From the NCBI RefSeq assembly GCF_013415125.1, contig NZ_JACCDE010000002.1:62001-126000 (forward strand): DNA of 64,000 nt. Direction: 5' to 3'. Position 1 is the stretch's first letter; every line of letters starts with the position of its first letter. The position numbers and the translations under genes were made by a program. The notes beneath the pieces were generated by a model. It had not been told where the DNA came from. It searched no databases and saw nothing but the letters and a program-made list of their open reading frames with translations. This document shows positions 27,058 through 34,309 of the stretch, one piece after another. This stretch comes from Vreelandella glaciei. Its GTDB lineage: Bacteria > Pseudomonadota > Gammaproteobacteria > Pseudomonadales > Halomonadaceae.

Positions 27058-28248
27058 ATGTTCAAGAATGCATTTATTCCCTACGGTGGCTATTACAGCA
27101 GCCCTTTTTGCAAGTGGCAGGGTAGTTTGGCCAACAGCAATTCGATCGAATTAGGTGCCGCGACTAGCAAACGCTGGCTAGCTGAGAGGGGAATCGACCC
27201 AGCGATCTTCGACTATCTGTATCTCGGTGCTTCGGTAGGCCAGAAAGCCATTTTCTACGGTGCGCCTTGGGCGGCAGCCATGATGGGGGCTCCCCAGATA
27301 CCGGGGCAGAATATCACCCAGGCATGTGCCACCGCGACCACGGCAGTCTTCAACGCCGCAGCGGCGGTGGAGACGGGCAGCCTGCAAAGCACTTACTGTC
27401 TACTTACTGATCGTACCTCGAATGCGCCGCATACTATTTGGCCCAACCCCAACGGGCCGGGCGGCGAGGTGATCGCCGAAAACTGGAACATGGATAATAT
27501 TAACGCCGATCCTTCCACCGGAAAGGACATGTTGACGACGGCGGAAAACGTCGCGCGCGAGTATGGTTTTACTCGCGAGCAGGCTGATAATTTGACGCTG
27601 CGCCGCTATGAGCAGTACAGCGAAGCGCTAGCTAATGACCGCGCTTTCCAAAAGCGCTATATGTTCCCGGTTGAAGTGCCCATCTCGCGTAAAGAGACCA
27701 AGTTGGTTGAGGAAGACGAAGGGGTTATGACAACCAGCGCCGAGGGCTTAGCAAAGCTGCGTACCGTACAACCCGAAGGAATTCATACGTTTGGCTCCCA
27801 GACCCACCCGGGAGACGGCAATGCCGGGATTATCGTCACCACTCGCGAGCGAGCGGCAGAAATGAGTACGGACGCCAAGCTGGCGGTGCAGATCCTGGCC
27901 TATGGTTATGCCCGTACCAAAGCGGCTCATATGCCAATGGCTCCAGCTTCGGCTGCTCAAAAAGCACTCGACCTAGCTGGACTAACCATCGACCAGATCA
28001 CCACGATCAAGAATCACAGCCCGTTTATTGTTAATGACCTGCACTTAGCCAAGGCACTTGGCTTGGATGCCATGCAGTTCAACAACTACGGTACCTCGTT
28101 GGTATTTGGTCACCCTCAGGGCCCGACGCTGGCACGGCTATTGATTGAGGCAATCGAGGAAACCGTGCTCAAAGGCGGTGGCTACGCCTTGGTGACCGGC
28201 TGTGCTGCCGGAGATTCTGCCGCGGCGCTGGTCGTAAAAGTTGGATGA
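27058..28248 (+). CDS. Thiolase-family protein (acetyl-CoA acetyltransferase-like)
   Basis: 396 residues. The three active-site elements are present but in a divergent setting: Cys90 in ITQACATATTAV, His352 in LVFGHPQGPT and Cys382 in VTGCAAGDSA. The usual NxxCxSG and GHPxGxxG loops are altered (ACAT, GHPQGP), and the N-terminus MFKNAFIPYGGYYSSPFCKW is not that of PcaF or AtoB. It is 66 bases after the CoA-transferase and ends before a terminator-like hairpin. Probable role: thiolytic cleavage of the 3-oxoacyl-CoA made upstream; a biosynthetic or acyl-transfer role is possible. Confidence 0.75.
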   Translation: MFKNAFIPYGGYYSSPFCKWQGSLANSNSIELGAATSKRWLAERGIDPAIFDYLYLGASVGQKAIFYGAPWAAAMMGAPQIPGQNITQACATATTAVFNAAAAVETGSLQSTYCLLTDRTSNAPHTIWPNPNGPGGEVIAENWNMDNINADPSTGKDMLTTAENVAREYGFTREQADNLTLRRYEQYSEALANDRAFQKRYMFPVEVPISRKETKLVEEDEGVMTTSAEGLAKLRTVQPEGIHTFGSQTHPGDGNAGIIVTTRERAAEMSTDAKLAVQILAYGYARTKAAHMPMAPASAAQKALDLAGLTIDQITTIKNHSPFIVNDLHLAKALGLDAMQFNNYGTSLVFGHPQGPTLARLLIEAIEETVLKGGGYALVTGCAAGDSAAALVVKVG

Positions 28249-28336
28249 GTACTCGCAGGAGGTAGTGGATAGGAATACGCAAGCAATGTATTGGGAACGG
28301 AGTGCTTAGTGAAAGCTAACACAGCTAGCACTTTTC

Positions 28337-28354
28337 TGGGGCTACCCCATTTTT
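28337..28354 (+). terminator. Short terminator-like hairpin after the thiolase gene
   Basis: Stem TGGGG / CCCCA with loop CTA followed by five T residues, about 90 bases after the stop codon. Short but correctly placed to end the 22.4-28.2 kb operon. Confidence 0.55.
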
Positions 28355-28412
28355 GGCTCATTAAAATATTGAGTCTTTTAACATCATAAAAACAATCTGG
28401 AGTATGGACAGT

Positions 28413-29480
28413 ATGACAATTAAAAACAGGCTTGCATTAGCCGTAGCAGTTGCTTCAATGTCTTCTCAAGCTTACGCCCTTGAAATTGGTGAAGTTGACG
28501 GAACAACGTTTAGCATTGGCGGTTATGTTAAAGCTGAAGGGATTTTCAACAACCCTGATGGGGGAGATAACTCTTTTGATGGATCTGCTCGTCAGTCACG
28601 ACTTAATTTCGAAATCGACAGTGAGGTTCAAGGCCATGATGTGACGGCCTTTGTGGAGGGAGATTTCTGGGATAATGCCACAGATACGACTGACAGTAGT
28701 TACGCCATGCGTCTGCGTCATGCTTTTATCCAGGTCGACAATCTGACGCTTGGCCAGACGTGGAATGGCCAGTTCTTCGCCACTGCGCCATTTGATGTCG
28801 AGATTTTGGATTTCTACGGTACAGGAATCGGTAGCATTGCTGGTAGTGGGGCCGTCGTTCGGCCGGATCTCGTCTTGCACTATACGACTGGTGGTCTGCG
28901 CTTCAGTTTCCAGGATCCGCTCTACAGTGATGCTGACATGCCGGACATGGTGGCATCCTATACATACCGAACCGAGGCCGGGCATGGGTTTAATGTTGCC
29001 GTCACCGGCCGGGAAGTCGAAACGGGCGTCAATGATTCAGAGTTTGGCGCTGCGATCTCCCTGGCGGGTAAGCTCAACTTTGGTGACACCTCTCTTGCCC
29101 TGAGTGGCTATACAGGGGAGGGTAATAATGTGTCCTCCGGGTGGGGGTTTAACGGCGCGTCAGCTCCGGGACCCACCATTGCGTCTAAAGGTGAGGTCGA
29201 CTCGTCCGGTGATCTGGTTAGCACGACAGGATTTTCTGCTGGTATCAGTCACAGGTTCACCGATCAGCTTCGTGGCAATATTCGCTATGGGCAGGTGACA
29301 GCTGATGAAGTAGCGACAACTGTAGATGACGATACGCTTCAGGTAACCAACGTTAATCTAATTTATACCTATTTGCCTAATTTGGACATTGGGGTCGAGT
29401 GGCGTGATCGTAACGCGCTTACGATGCCTCTTCGCCCAGGCGGACAGCAAGTAGAGCTGATGGCAATGTATAAGTTCTAA
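28413..29480 (+). CDS. Outer-membrane porin, DcaP-like
   Basis: Start at 28413 is chosen because GGAG (28399-28402) is ten bases before it but only one base before the ATG at 28404. The 355-residue product has a signal peptide (MTIKNRLALAVAVASMSSQA, cut after AYA) and then an alternating beta pattern ending in the C-terminal Phe typical of outer-membrane barrels (LMAMYKF). The early GGYVKAEGIFNN and RLRHAFIQV segments resemble DcaP-type porins that pass dicarboxylic and aromatic acids. The gap before it contains the terminator of the preceding operon, so it has its own promoter. Confidence 0.85.
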   Translation: MTIKNRLALAVAVASMSSQAYALEIGEVDGTTFSIGGYVKAEGIFNNPDGGDNSFDGSARQSRLNFEIDSEVQGHDVTAFVEGDFWDNATDTTDSSYAMRLRHAFIQVDNLTLGQTWNGQFFATAPFDVEILDFYGTGIGSIAGSGAVVRPDLVLHYTTGGLRFSFQDPLYSDADMPDMVASYTYRTEAGHGFNVAVTGREVETGVNDSEFGAAISLAGKLNFGDTSLALSGYTGEGNNVSSGWGFNGASAPGPTIASKGEVDSSGDLVSTTGFSAGISHRFTDQLRGNIRYGQVTADEVATTVDDDTLQVTNVNLIYTYLPNLDIGVEWRDRNALTMPLRPGGQQVELMAMYKF

Positions 29481-29674
29481 TGACATGACGGCTAGATAAA
29501 TCCTTTTCTCGTTTTGAACTTTTGAACGGCGAGTCATTAGGCGACGTAGCGCTTTATGATTCGCTTTTTTACGTGTATGTATTTTGTCTGGTGAAGTTTT
29601 TGCGCATTCCTATACTGGATTCTTGTTTGTATGGAACCTTGCATCTGGGGGGCTTTCCTTTTGGAGATGAGTTT

Positions 29675-30415
29675 ATGAGGTTGCATGAAAAAGTAGCAGT
29701 AGTCACTGGCTCTGGACGCGGACTTGGTGCTGCTATGGCTGAGCGGCTGGCCGACGAGGGCGCGAGGATCGTGGTAGTGGACATCGACGGTGAGGCTGCA
29801 CGGCAAGTGTCTGAATCACTTACTAAGCAGGGCCACGATAACCTGGCAATAGCTTGCAACGTAGCTGATCGTGCCCAGGTCTCAGCCCTTTTTCGGCAAG
29901 TGACAGATCACTTTGGGCGTTTGGATGTGCTGGTCAACAACGCCGGTATCACCCGGGATGCCGCTTTCCTCACAATGACTGACGATCAGTGGAATCAAGT
30001 GATAGATGTTAATCTGACTTCAATGTTTATCTGCACTCAGGAGGCGGCTCGTTATATGGTGGAGCAGCAGTCAGGGCGCATTGTCTGCATTAGCTCGCTT
30101 TCAGGTAACGAGGGGAACTTCGGCCAAGCCAACTACTCAGCGGCCAAGGCCGGAGTGATCGGCTTCGTCAAGAGTCTGAGTAAGGAGCTTGCTCGCAAGG
30201 GAGTGCTGATCAATGCCGTCTCACCGGGCTTCATCGAGTCCGAGATGACCGCTCAGGTCCCCGAAAAGGTTCGCGATAAGTTGATCGCGCGGGTTCCACA
30301 GGGGCGTGGAGGTCTGCCGGAGGAGGTGGCCAGTGTGGTGGCTTTCCTGGCCTCAGATGATGCTGCCTATGTCAATGGCCAGACGTTGAACGTTAATGGC
30401 GGGATGTATGTGTAG
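29675..30415 (+). CDS. Short-chain dehydrogenase/reductase (FabG-like)
   Basis: The ATG at 29675 follows GGAG by eight bases and gives a 246-residue classical SDR; an upstream in-frame start at 29522 would add about 50 non-family residues. TGSGRGLG (11-18) binds NAD(P), NNAG is at 88-91, and the catalytic set is Ser140/141, Tyr154 and Lys158 (YSAAK). Best guess is a 3-oxoacyl/3-hydroxyacyl oxidoreductase acting on a CoA intermediate from the nearby genes. The 194 bases before it, between the porin and this gene, show no other gene. Confidence 0.82.
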   Translation: MRLHEKVAVVTGSGRGLGAAMAERLADEGARIVVVDIDGEAARQVSESLTKQGHDNLAIACNVADRAQVSALFRQVTDHFGRLDVLVNNAGITRDAAFLTMTDDQWNQVIDVNLTSMFICTQEAARYMVEQQSGRIVCISSLSGNEGNFGQANYSAAKAGVIGFVKSLSKELARKGVLINAVSPGFIESEMTAQVPEKVRDKLIARVPQGRGGLPEEVASVVAFLASDDAAYVNGQTLNVNGGMYV

Positions 30416-30532
30416 GGGCTCATTCCAGGTGCCGATGGTGCGAGTATCTGCGGTGCGTAGTTTAGTGACTCAGCTGTGGCGTTTACTGGAAAAAGAGCGG
30501 GTAGCCGCTCGCAGTTTTAAACGCTGGGAGAT

Positions 30533-31000
30533 CTATCTCGGGCTGTGTTTGCCTTGGGCTCTGTGATAGATCCGCTGCAGGGTTTCACGAAAGTGCTGAA
30601 GCGTGTCCTCGTCGAGCTCACTGAAGATCTCGTTCTCGATATTGGCGATCACATCGTTGCAGGTATGCAGCAGGAGGTTTCCTTCCTCAGTAAGGCTAAT
30701 GGCGAGGAGCCGTCGGTTCTCGGCGTTAGCCTCTCGGAGAATCAGGCCTCGTTTTTCAAGCTGGGTGAGGATAGGGCCCATGGTCTGAGGGGTGACAAAG
30801 AAGTGGCGTGACAGCTCTGCGGAGGATAGGCCGCTGTAACGCTTGATCACCGATAGCACAGTGTATTGCAGCGAGGTAAGACCATGCTCCTTGAGTGCTG
30901 GGTCGATCCAGGAGTTGCGGATAATGTTAGTGGTCTGGGCCAGCAGGTAGGTGGTATTCCTTCTCGGACTGTGTTTTAGCTTAACGGCAGCATTTTTCAT
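30533..31000 (-). CDS. MarR-family transcriptional regulator
   Basis: 155-residue winged-helix regulator; the recognition helix region is FVTPQTMGPILTQLEKRGLI and the wing ANAENRRLLAISLT. It is convergent with the SDR gene and stands at the head of the large cluster that starts with the minus-strand LigJ-like gene. The region before it contains TATATAAGG-type sequence like that found before the TAXI transporter and the second porin, so it may control those promoters; that is an inference from shared motifs. Confidence 0.85.
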   Translation of the reverse strand: MKNAAVKLKHSPRRNTTYLLAQTTNIIRNSWIDPALKEHGLTSLQYTVLSVIKRYSGLSSAELSRHFFVTPQTMGPILTQLEKRGLILREANAENRRLLAISLTEEGNLLLHTCNDVIANIENEIFSELDEDTLQHFRETLQRIYHRAQGKHSPR

Positions 31001-31060
31001 AGGACGTTTCCCTTGCTCGTTATTGGCAGGCTAGGCACAAGTGTGCACGATCATTTTTGA

Positions 31061-31093
31061 TGATTATATATCATAAGGCTTGCGTATATAAGG
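31061..31093. promoter_or_regulatory. Operator-like sequence upstream of the MarR gene
   Basis: Near-palindrome TGATTATATATCA (31061-31073), followed by CGTATATAAGG (31083-31093). The second part matches nine of ten bases of CTTATATAAG, the core of the palindromes at 47490-47514 and 54474-54505. It is 61-93 bases before the MarR start, where an autoregulatory site would be expected. The rest of the 212-base gap shows no gene. Confidence 0.4.
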
Positions 31094-31212
31094 CGGGGTT
31101 AAGAATTATCTATGAATAGCTGTCTGTAGGGACAGGGACTCTCGACCACCGACAAGCACAGGTTTTGGGAGCCAGGGTTGAGAAGGGAAGGGGCAACCCC
31201 TCCCCCGAGGCA

Positions 31213-32202
31213 TTATTTCAGGTTGAGATTATACAGGGTGCAGCAGTTGCACTCGAAGAGATTCTTGCGCTGCTCCTCTGTCAGCCAGTCGATCTCTTCA
31301 ATAACGGGCTTGAGGTGGTCAAAGTCTCGACCGCTGACCGGGTCTCTAGCGCTACCGGTGCCGGGCTTTTCGGTACCGAAAAGCACATTGTCGGTTCCCA
31401 CCACCTTGAATAAGAACTCCAGAGCCTCCTTAGAGTAATTGCAAGTATCGAAGTGCAGCTTCTTAAGCTTTTCATCGAAGCTTTGTTCTTCTCCCTTACG
31501 TACGTTCCAGGCCCGGAAGCGCCCCATCTGGTAGGGAATAGCGCCCCCGCCATGTGGAATGACTATCTTCAGCTTGGGGAAGCGCTCGAAGGTGTCGGAT
31601 GTCAGCAGAGAGATGACCGCAGTACTCTCCTCGTTGATAAACTTCAGCGTATAGCTCTCGCGGGGCTGGCAGCTGCCGGCGGAGTGAATCAGTGCTGGCA
31701 CATCAAGCTCCACCATTTTCTCGTAGAGGGGATCCCAAAAGGGGTCGCCGAGGCCGGGAGGGGGTAGCTCATCCCCCTCGGTGGGATCCGGGTTGATCAA
31801 GCAGCCGACAAAGCCGAGCTCCTTGACGCAACGTTCGAGCTCGGCCACGACGCGCACCGAAGGGCATTCATGGCGGTGCTGGGGCAGGCCAGCGACGCCG
31901 CGGAAGCGCTCCGGAAACATCTCGACCAGCCGGTAGATGACATCGTTGACGTGGCGATTCCAGAGTTCCGACACGATGGCTGGCTTGAGGGAGTGCAGCT
32001 GCAGATAGGGGCGTGGCGAGATCAGCTGAATGTCGGTGCCCACGGAGTCCATGATCTTCAGCAGCGCTTCGCCCGAGGCGCGAATCGAGGCATCGGGAAT
32101 CTTCGGATTCCCCGACGGGTTCCCGCGTCCGCCGACCAACTCTGTGAAGTACTTGTAGCTCTCTTGAGGCATGACGATATGGGCATGAGAGTCGATGATC
32201 AT
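31213..32202 (-). CDS. 4-oxalomesaconate hydratase-like amidohydrolase (LigJ type)
   Basis: 329-residue amidohydrolase-superfamily protein. The metal-site pattern is His6, His8, His173 and Glu278, with His217: the usual Asp at the end of strand 8 is Glu (FGTEKPG). LigJ of Sphingobium binds zinc through His6, His8, His178 and Glu284 with His223 in the active site, and the spacing here is almost the same (217 to 278 equals 223 to 284). LigJ hydrates 4-oxalomesaconate to 4-carboxy-4-hydroxy-2-oxoadipate in protocatechuate and gallate 4,5-cleavage; the RraA-type aldolases downstream would act next. ACMSD-like decarboxylase is the alternative. Two bases separate it from the RidA-like gene upstream. 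Confidence 0.75.
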   Translation of the reverse strand: MIIDSHAHIVMPQESYKYFTELVGGRGNPSGNPKIPDASIRASGEALLKIMDSVGTDIQLISPRPYLQLHSLKPAIVSELWNRHVNDVIYRLVEMFPERFRGVAGLPQHRHECPSVRVVAELERCVKELGFVGCLINPDPTEGDELPPPGLGDPFWDPLYEKMVELDVPALIHSAGSCQPRESYTLKFINEESTAVISLLTSDTFERFPKLKIVIPHGGGAIPYQMGRFRAWNVRKGEEQSFDEKLKKLHFDTCNYSKEALEFLFKVVGTDNVLFGTEKPGTGSARDPVSGRDFDHLKPVIEEIDWLTEEQRKNLFECNCCTLYNLNLK

Positions 32203-32204
32203 GG

Positions 32205-32597
32205 TTATTCTCCTTCAGGAATGATGGCGATAATTTCGATCTGTAGGTACAGGGGGCCGGGAAGCTCGGCCAGCTGGATATGACGTGCCGGCCGGTCATC
32301 CGGATCGGGAAAATGTTTCAGCCAAGTCTCGTTGATCAGCTCGCGGATGGCGTTGTCTCGAACGTAGATGGCCATCTTGCCGATGTGAGCCAGGCTGGTT
32401 CCGGCGGCATCGACAAGGGACTGCAGATGGGCGAACACCAGCTCCACCTGGCGCGAAGCCGTGTCAGCAGGCTGGCCGGTATCGGGCTCGATGCCCGAGA
32501 TGGCGGATGAGAACAGCAGATTGCCGACTCGGGCGGCACCGGGAATCGGTGCACTGTGGCCGAACCCGGGAATCGAGATACTGCGTTTGCCAGTCAT
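32205..32597 (-). CDS. RidA/YjgF/UK114-family protein
   Basis: 130-residue member of the Rid family, with FSSAISGIEPDTG, VFAHLQSLVDAAGTSLAHIGK and the C-terminal YLQIEIIAIIP strand. AGGAGG lies five bases before the ATG. Canonical RidA has an Arg near residue 105 for deaminating enamines; here RPARHIQ occupies the matching place. In catabolic clusters such proteins may help tautomerise or hydrolyse unstable enol or imine intermediates, so a role beside the LigJ-like enzyme (keto-enol isomers of oxalomesaconate) is an attractive guess. First gene of a two-gene minus-strand unit. Confidence 0.82.
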   Translation of the reverse strand: MTGKRSISIPGFGHSAPIPGAARVGNLLFSSAISGIEPDTGQPADTASRQVELVFAHLQSLVDAAGTSLAHIGKMAIYVRDNAIRELINETWLKHFPDPDDRPARHIQLAELPGPLYLQIEIIAIIPEGE

Positions 32598-33008
32598 GGC
32601 GGACCCTCCTTTTGTTGTTGATGGGTAGCTGGCGGGTGAGACATTGGTCTCTTCCGCAAACGCTTCAGGGACCGATGGACGTTCCGGCTGCCCTGCTTCA
32701 ACCAAGGTCGAAAACCTGGTTGGCTATGGGGCTATCCTTGCTAGTCTCCCCAAGCTTTTTCTCTCAGCAGGTTATGAAAGACCGGCTTTTCCGGGCTTGG
32801 TGTTAATCGTCAAGAACGTCTTGACAAAACGTCTGGCCGGTCACACGATGTATGTAAGGTTCCCTGATAAAGAAAAGAAAAGCAACCCCGACGACTTGTG
32901 GAATGTCAGTTTCCCCTGCAGCCGGGGACTGGGAAGCCAACCTCCCGGATATTCGACCGAGGAGCCGACAGAGCCCAGCGGGTAAATAAGGACAAAAGGA
33001 GAATAACG
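32598..33008. promoter_or_regulatory. Divergent promoter region between the RidA-like and Rieske genes
   Basis: 411 bases without a supportable gene. It contains the inverted repeat GTCAAGA-ACG-TCTTGAC at 32809-32825, whose right arm runs into TTGACA (32821-32826), a consensus-like -35 box for the plus-strand operon. A regulator binding there would cover the polymerase site. An AAGGAGAA ribosome site closes the region at about 32996. Confidence 0.45.
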
Positions 33009-34238
33009 ATGCCTATGACTCAGCAAGACAACGACCGTCTGACACGCGTCGAGAATGGCGCCCCCATGGGGAAAATGCTTCGCCAGTGGCACTGGCTGCC
33101 TGCTGTACCTTCCCTCTCTCTCGAAGCCGGGGGAGCACCGATTCGTGTTCGTCTGCTCGGTGAGAACTATGTGATCTTTCGTTCAGATGACGGCCGGGTT
33201 GCCTGCTTCGACGAGCAGTGCCCGCACCGCAAGGCCTCGCTGGCGGTAGCCCGCAATGAGGATAATGCGCTGACATGCCTGTTCCATGGTTGGAAGTTCA
33301 GCGTAACCGGCGAGATGATCGAGGCGCCAAATCACACCGGTGACCAGGTCAGCTTCTGTCAGAAAGTGAAATTCAACAGCTATAAGATCCAGGAGGCCGG
33401 TGGCATCGTATGGGTATGGCTGGGTGAGGGTGAGACTCCCCCCGCCTTTCCGGAGTTGCCCTTTACCGCGCTGCCCGAGAATCAGCGGGCCGTGGCCTGC
33501 CAAGAAATTCCCACCAACTGGGTGCAGGGCGTCGAGGCTTCCATGGATACCTCTCATGTGGGGGTGCTGCACTCCTCTTCCACCGAGCTGACGTCCGGCA
33601 AGTCACAACGCATGCACATGACCAAGGTGCGGGCACCGCGCCTCGAGTTCGAGGAGGTGACTTACGGTTTTCGCTACGCTGCTCTGCGCCCCATCGGAGA
33701 AGATGAGCAATATGTGCGGGTCAACAACTTTGTGATGCCTTGGTACGGCATCATCTGCCCACCCGAAGAAGATGGGCCGGGCACCGTCTTCTTCAGCGTG
33801 CCCGTGGATGATACCCATCACCGCGCCTGGTTCGTCCACTTCAATACCAGTCGCCCGCTAGGGGTGACACCGTTCACCATCGGCTCCGATCTGATGGACT
33901 TCCCTCCGCTGCCGCCCGGCGATGGGACCAACAACTGGGGGCAGGATCGCGGCGTGATGGCGCGAGGCCACTTCACCGGCTTCCCCCAGCATTTCGGTAC
34001 CGAAGACTTTGCCATCTTTCTGGGCCAGGGACCCATCGTGGACCGTACCACCGAGCAGCTCTGTTCTGCCGATGGCGCCGTGCTGCGTGTGCGCAATCTG
34101 CTGCTGCGTGCCGCTCAGGACCATGAGAGCGGCAAGCCGGCATTCTCCAGCAAGGAGCTGAAATACGCCAAGATCCGTTCCGTCGGCGGCATCATCCCCG
34201 AGGGACAGGATTGGCGAGTCTTGGTGGACAGCGAGTGA
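33009..34238 (+). CDS. Rieske oxygenase alpha subunit, phthalate-dioxygenase type (1)
   Basis: 409-residue oxygenase component. The Rieske [2Fe-2S] ligands are Cys71, His73, Cys90 and His93 (CPH and CLFHGW). The mononuclear iron site has Asp180, His183 and His188 (MDTSHVGVLH). Length and motif spacing fit the single-subunit-type group that includes phthalate 4,5-dioxygenase, 3-chlorobenzoate dioxygenase and O-demethylases such as VanA. It has no reductase beside it; the one at 53482-54456 could serve both oxygenases. It is the first gene of the CoA-enzyme operon, with acyl-CoA synthetase 71 bases after. Expected reaction: hydroxylation or O-demethylation of an aromatic acid. Confidence 0.88.
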   Translation: MPMTQQDNDRLTRVENGAPMGKMLRQWHWLPAVPSLSLEAGGAPIRVRLLGENYVIFRSDDGRVACFDEQCPHRKASLAVARNEDNALTCLFHGWKFSVTGEMIEAPNHTGDQVSFCQKVKFNSYKIQEAGGIVWVWLGEGETPPAFPELPFTALPENQRAVACQEIPTNWVQGVEASMDTSHVGVLHSSSTELTSGKSQRMHMTKVRAPRLEFEEVTYGFRYAALRPIGEDEQYVRVNNFVMPWYGIICPPEEDGPGTVFFSVPVDDTHHRAWFVHFNTSRPLGVTPFTIGSDLMDFPPLPPGDGTNNWGQDRGVMARGHFTGFPQHFGTEDFAIFLGQGPIVDRTTEQLCSADGAVLRVRNLLLRAAQDHESGKPAFSSKELKYAKIRSVGGIIPEGQDWRVLVDSE

Positions 34239-34309
34239 CGCGCCCGGACGTTATGGATGTACGCCGGCCCACCCACGCGGTTGGCCGGATTACAGGAGAG
34301 AGCCAGATA

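Noticed and set aside
29522..29674. Longer SDR start at 29522
   Set aside because: The added 51 residues precede the conserved N-terminal strand VAVVTG and are not SDR-like; GGAG sits at the right distance before 29675.
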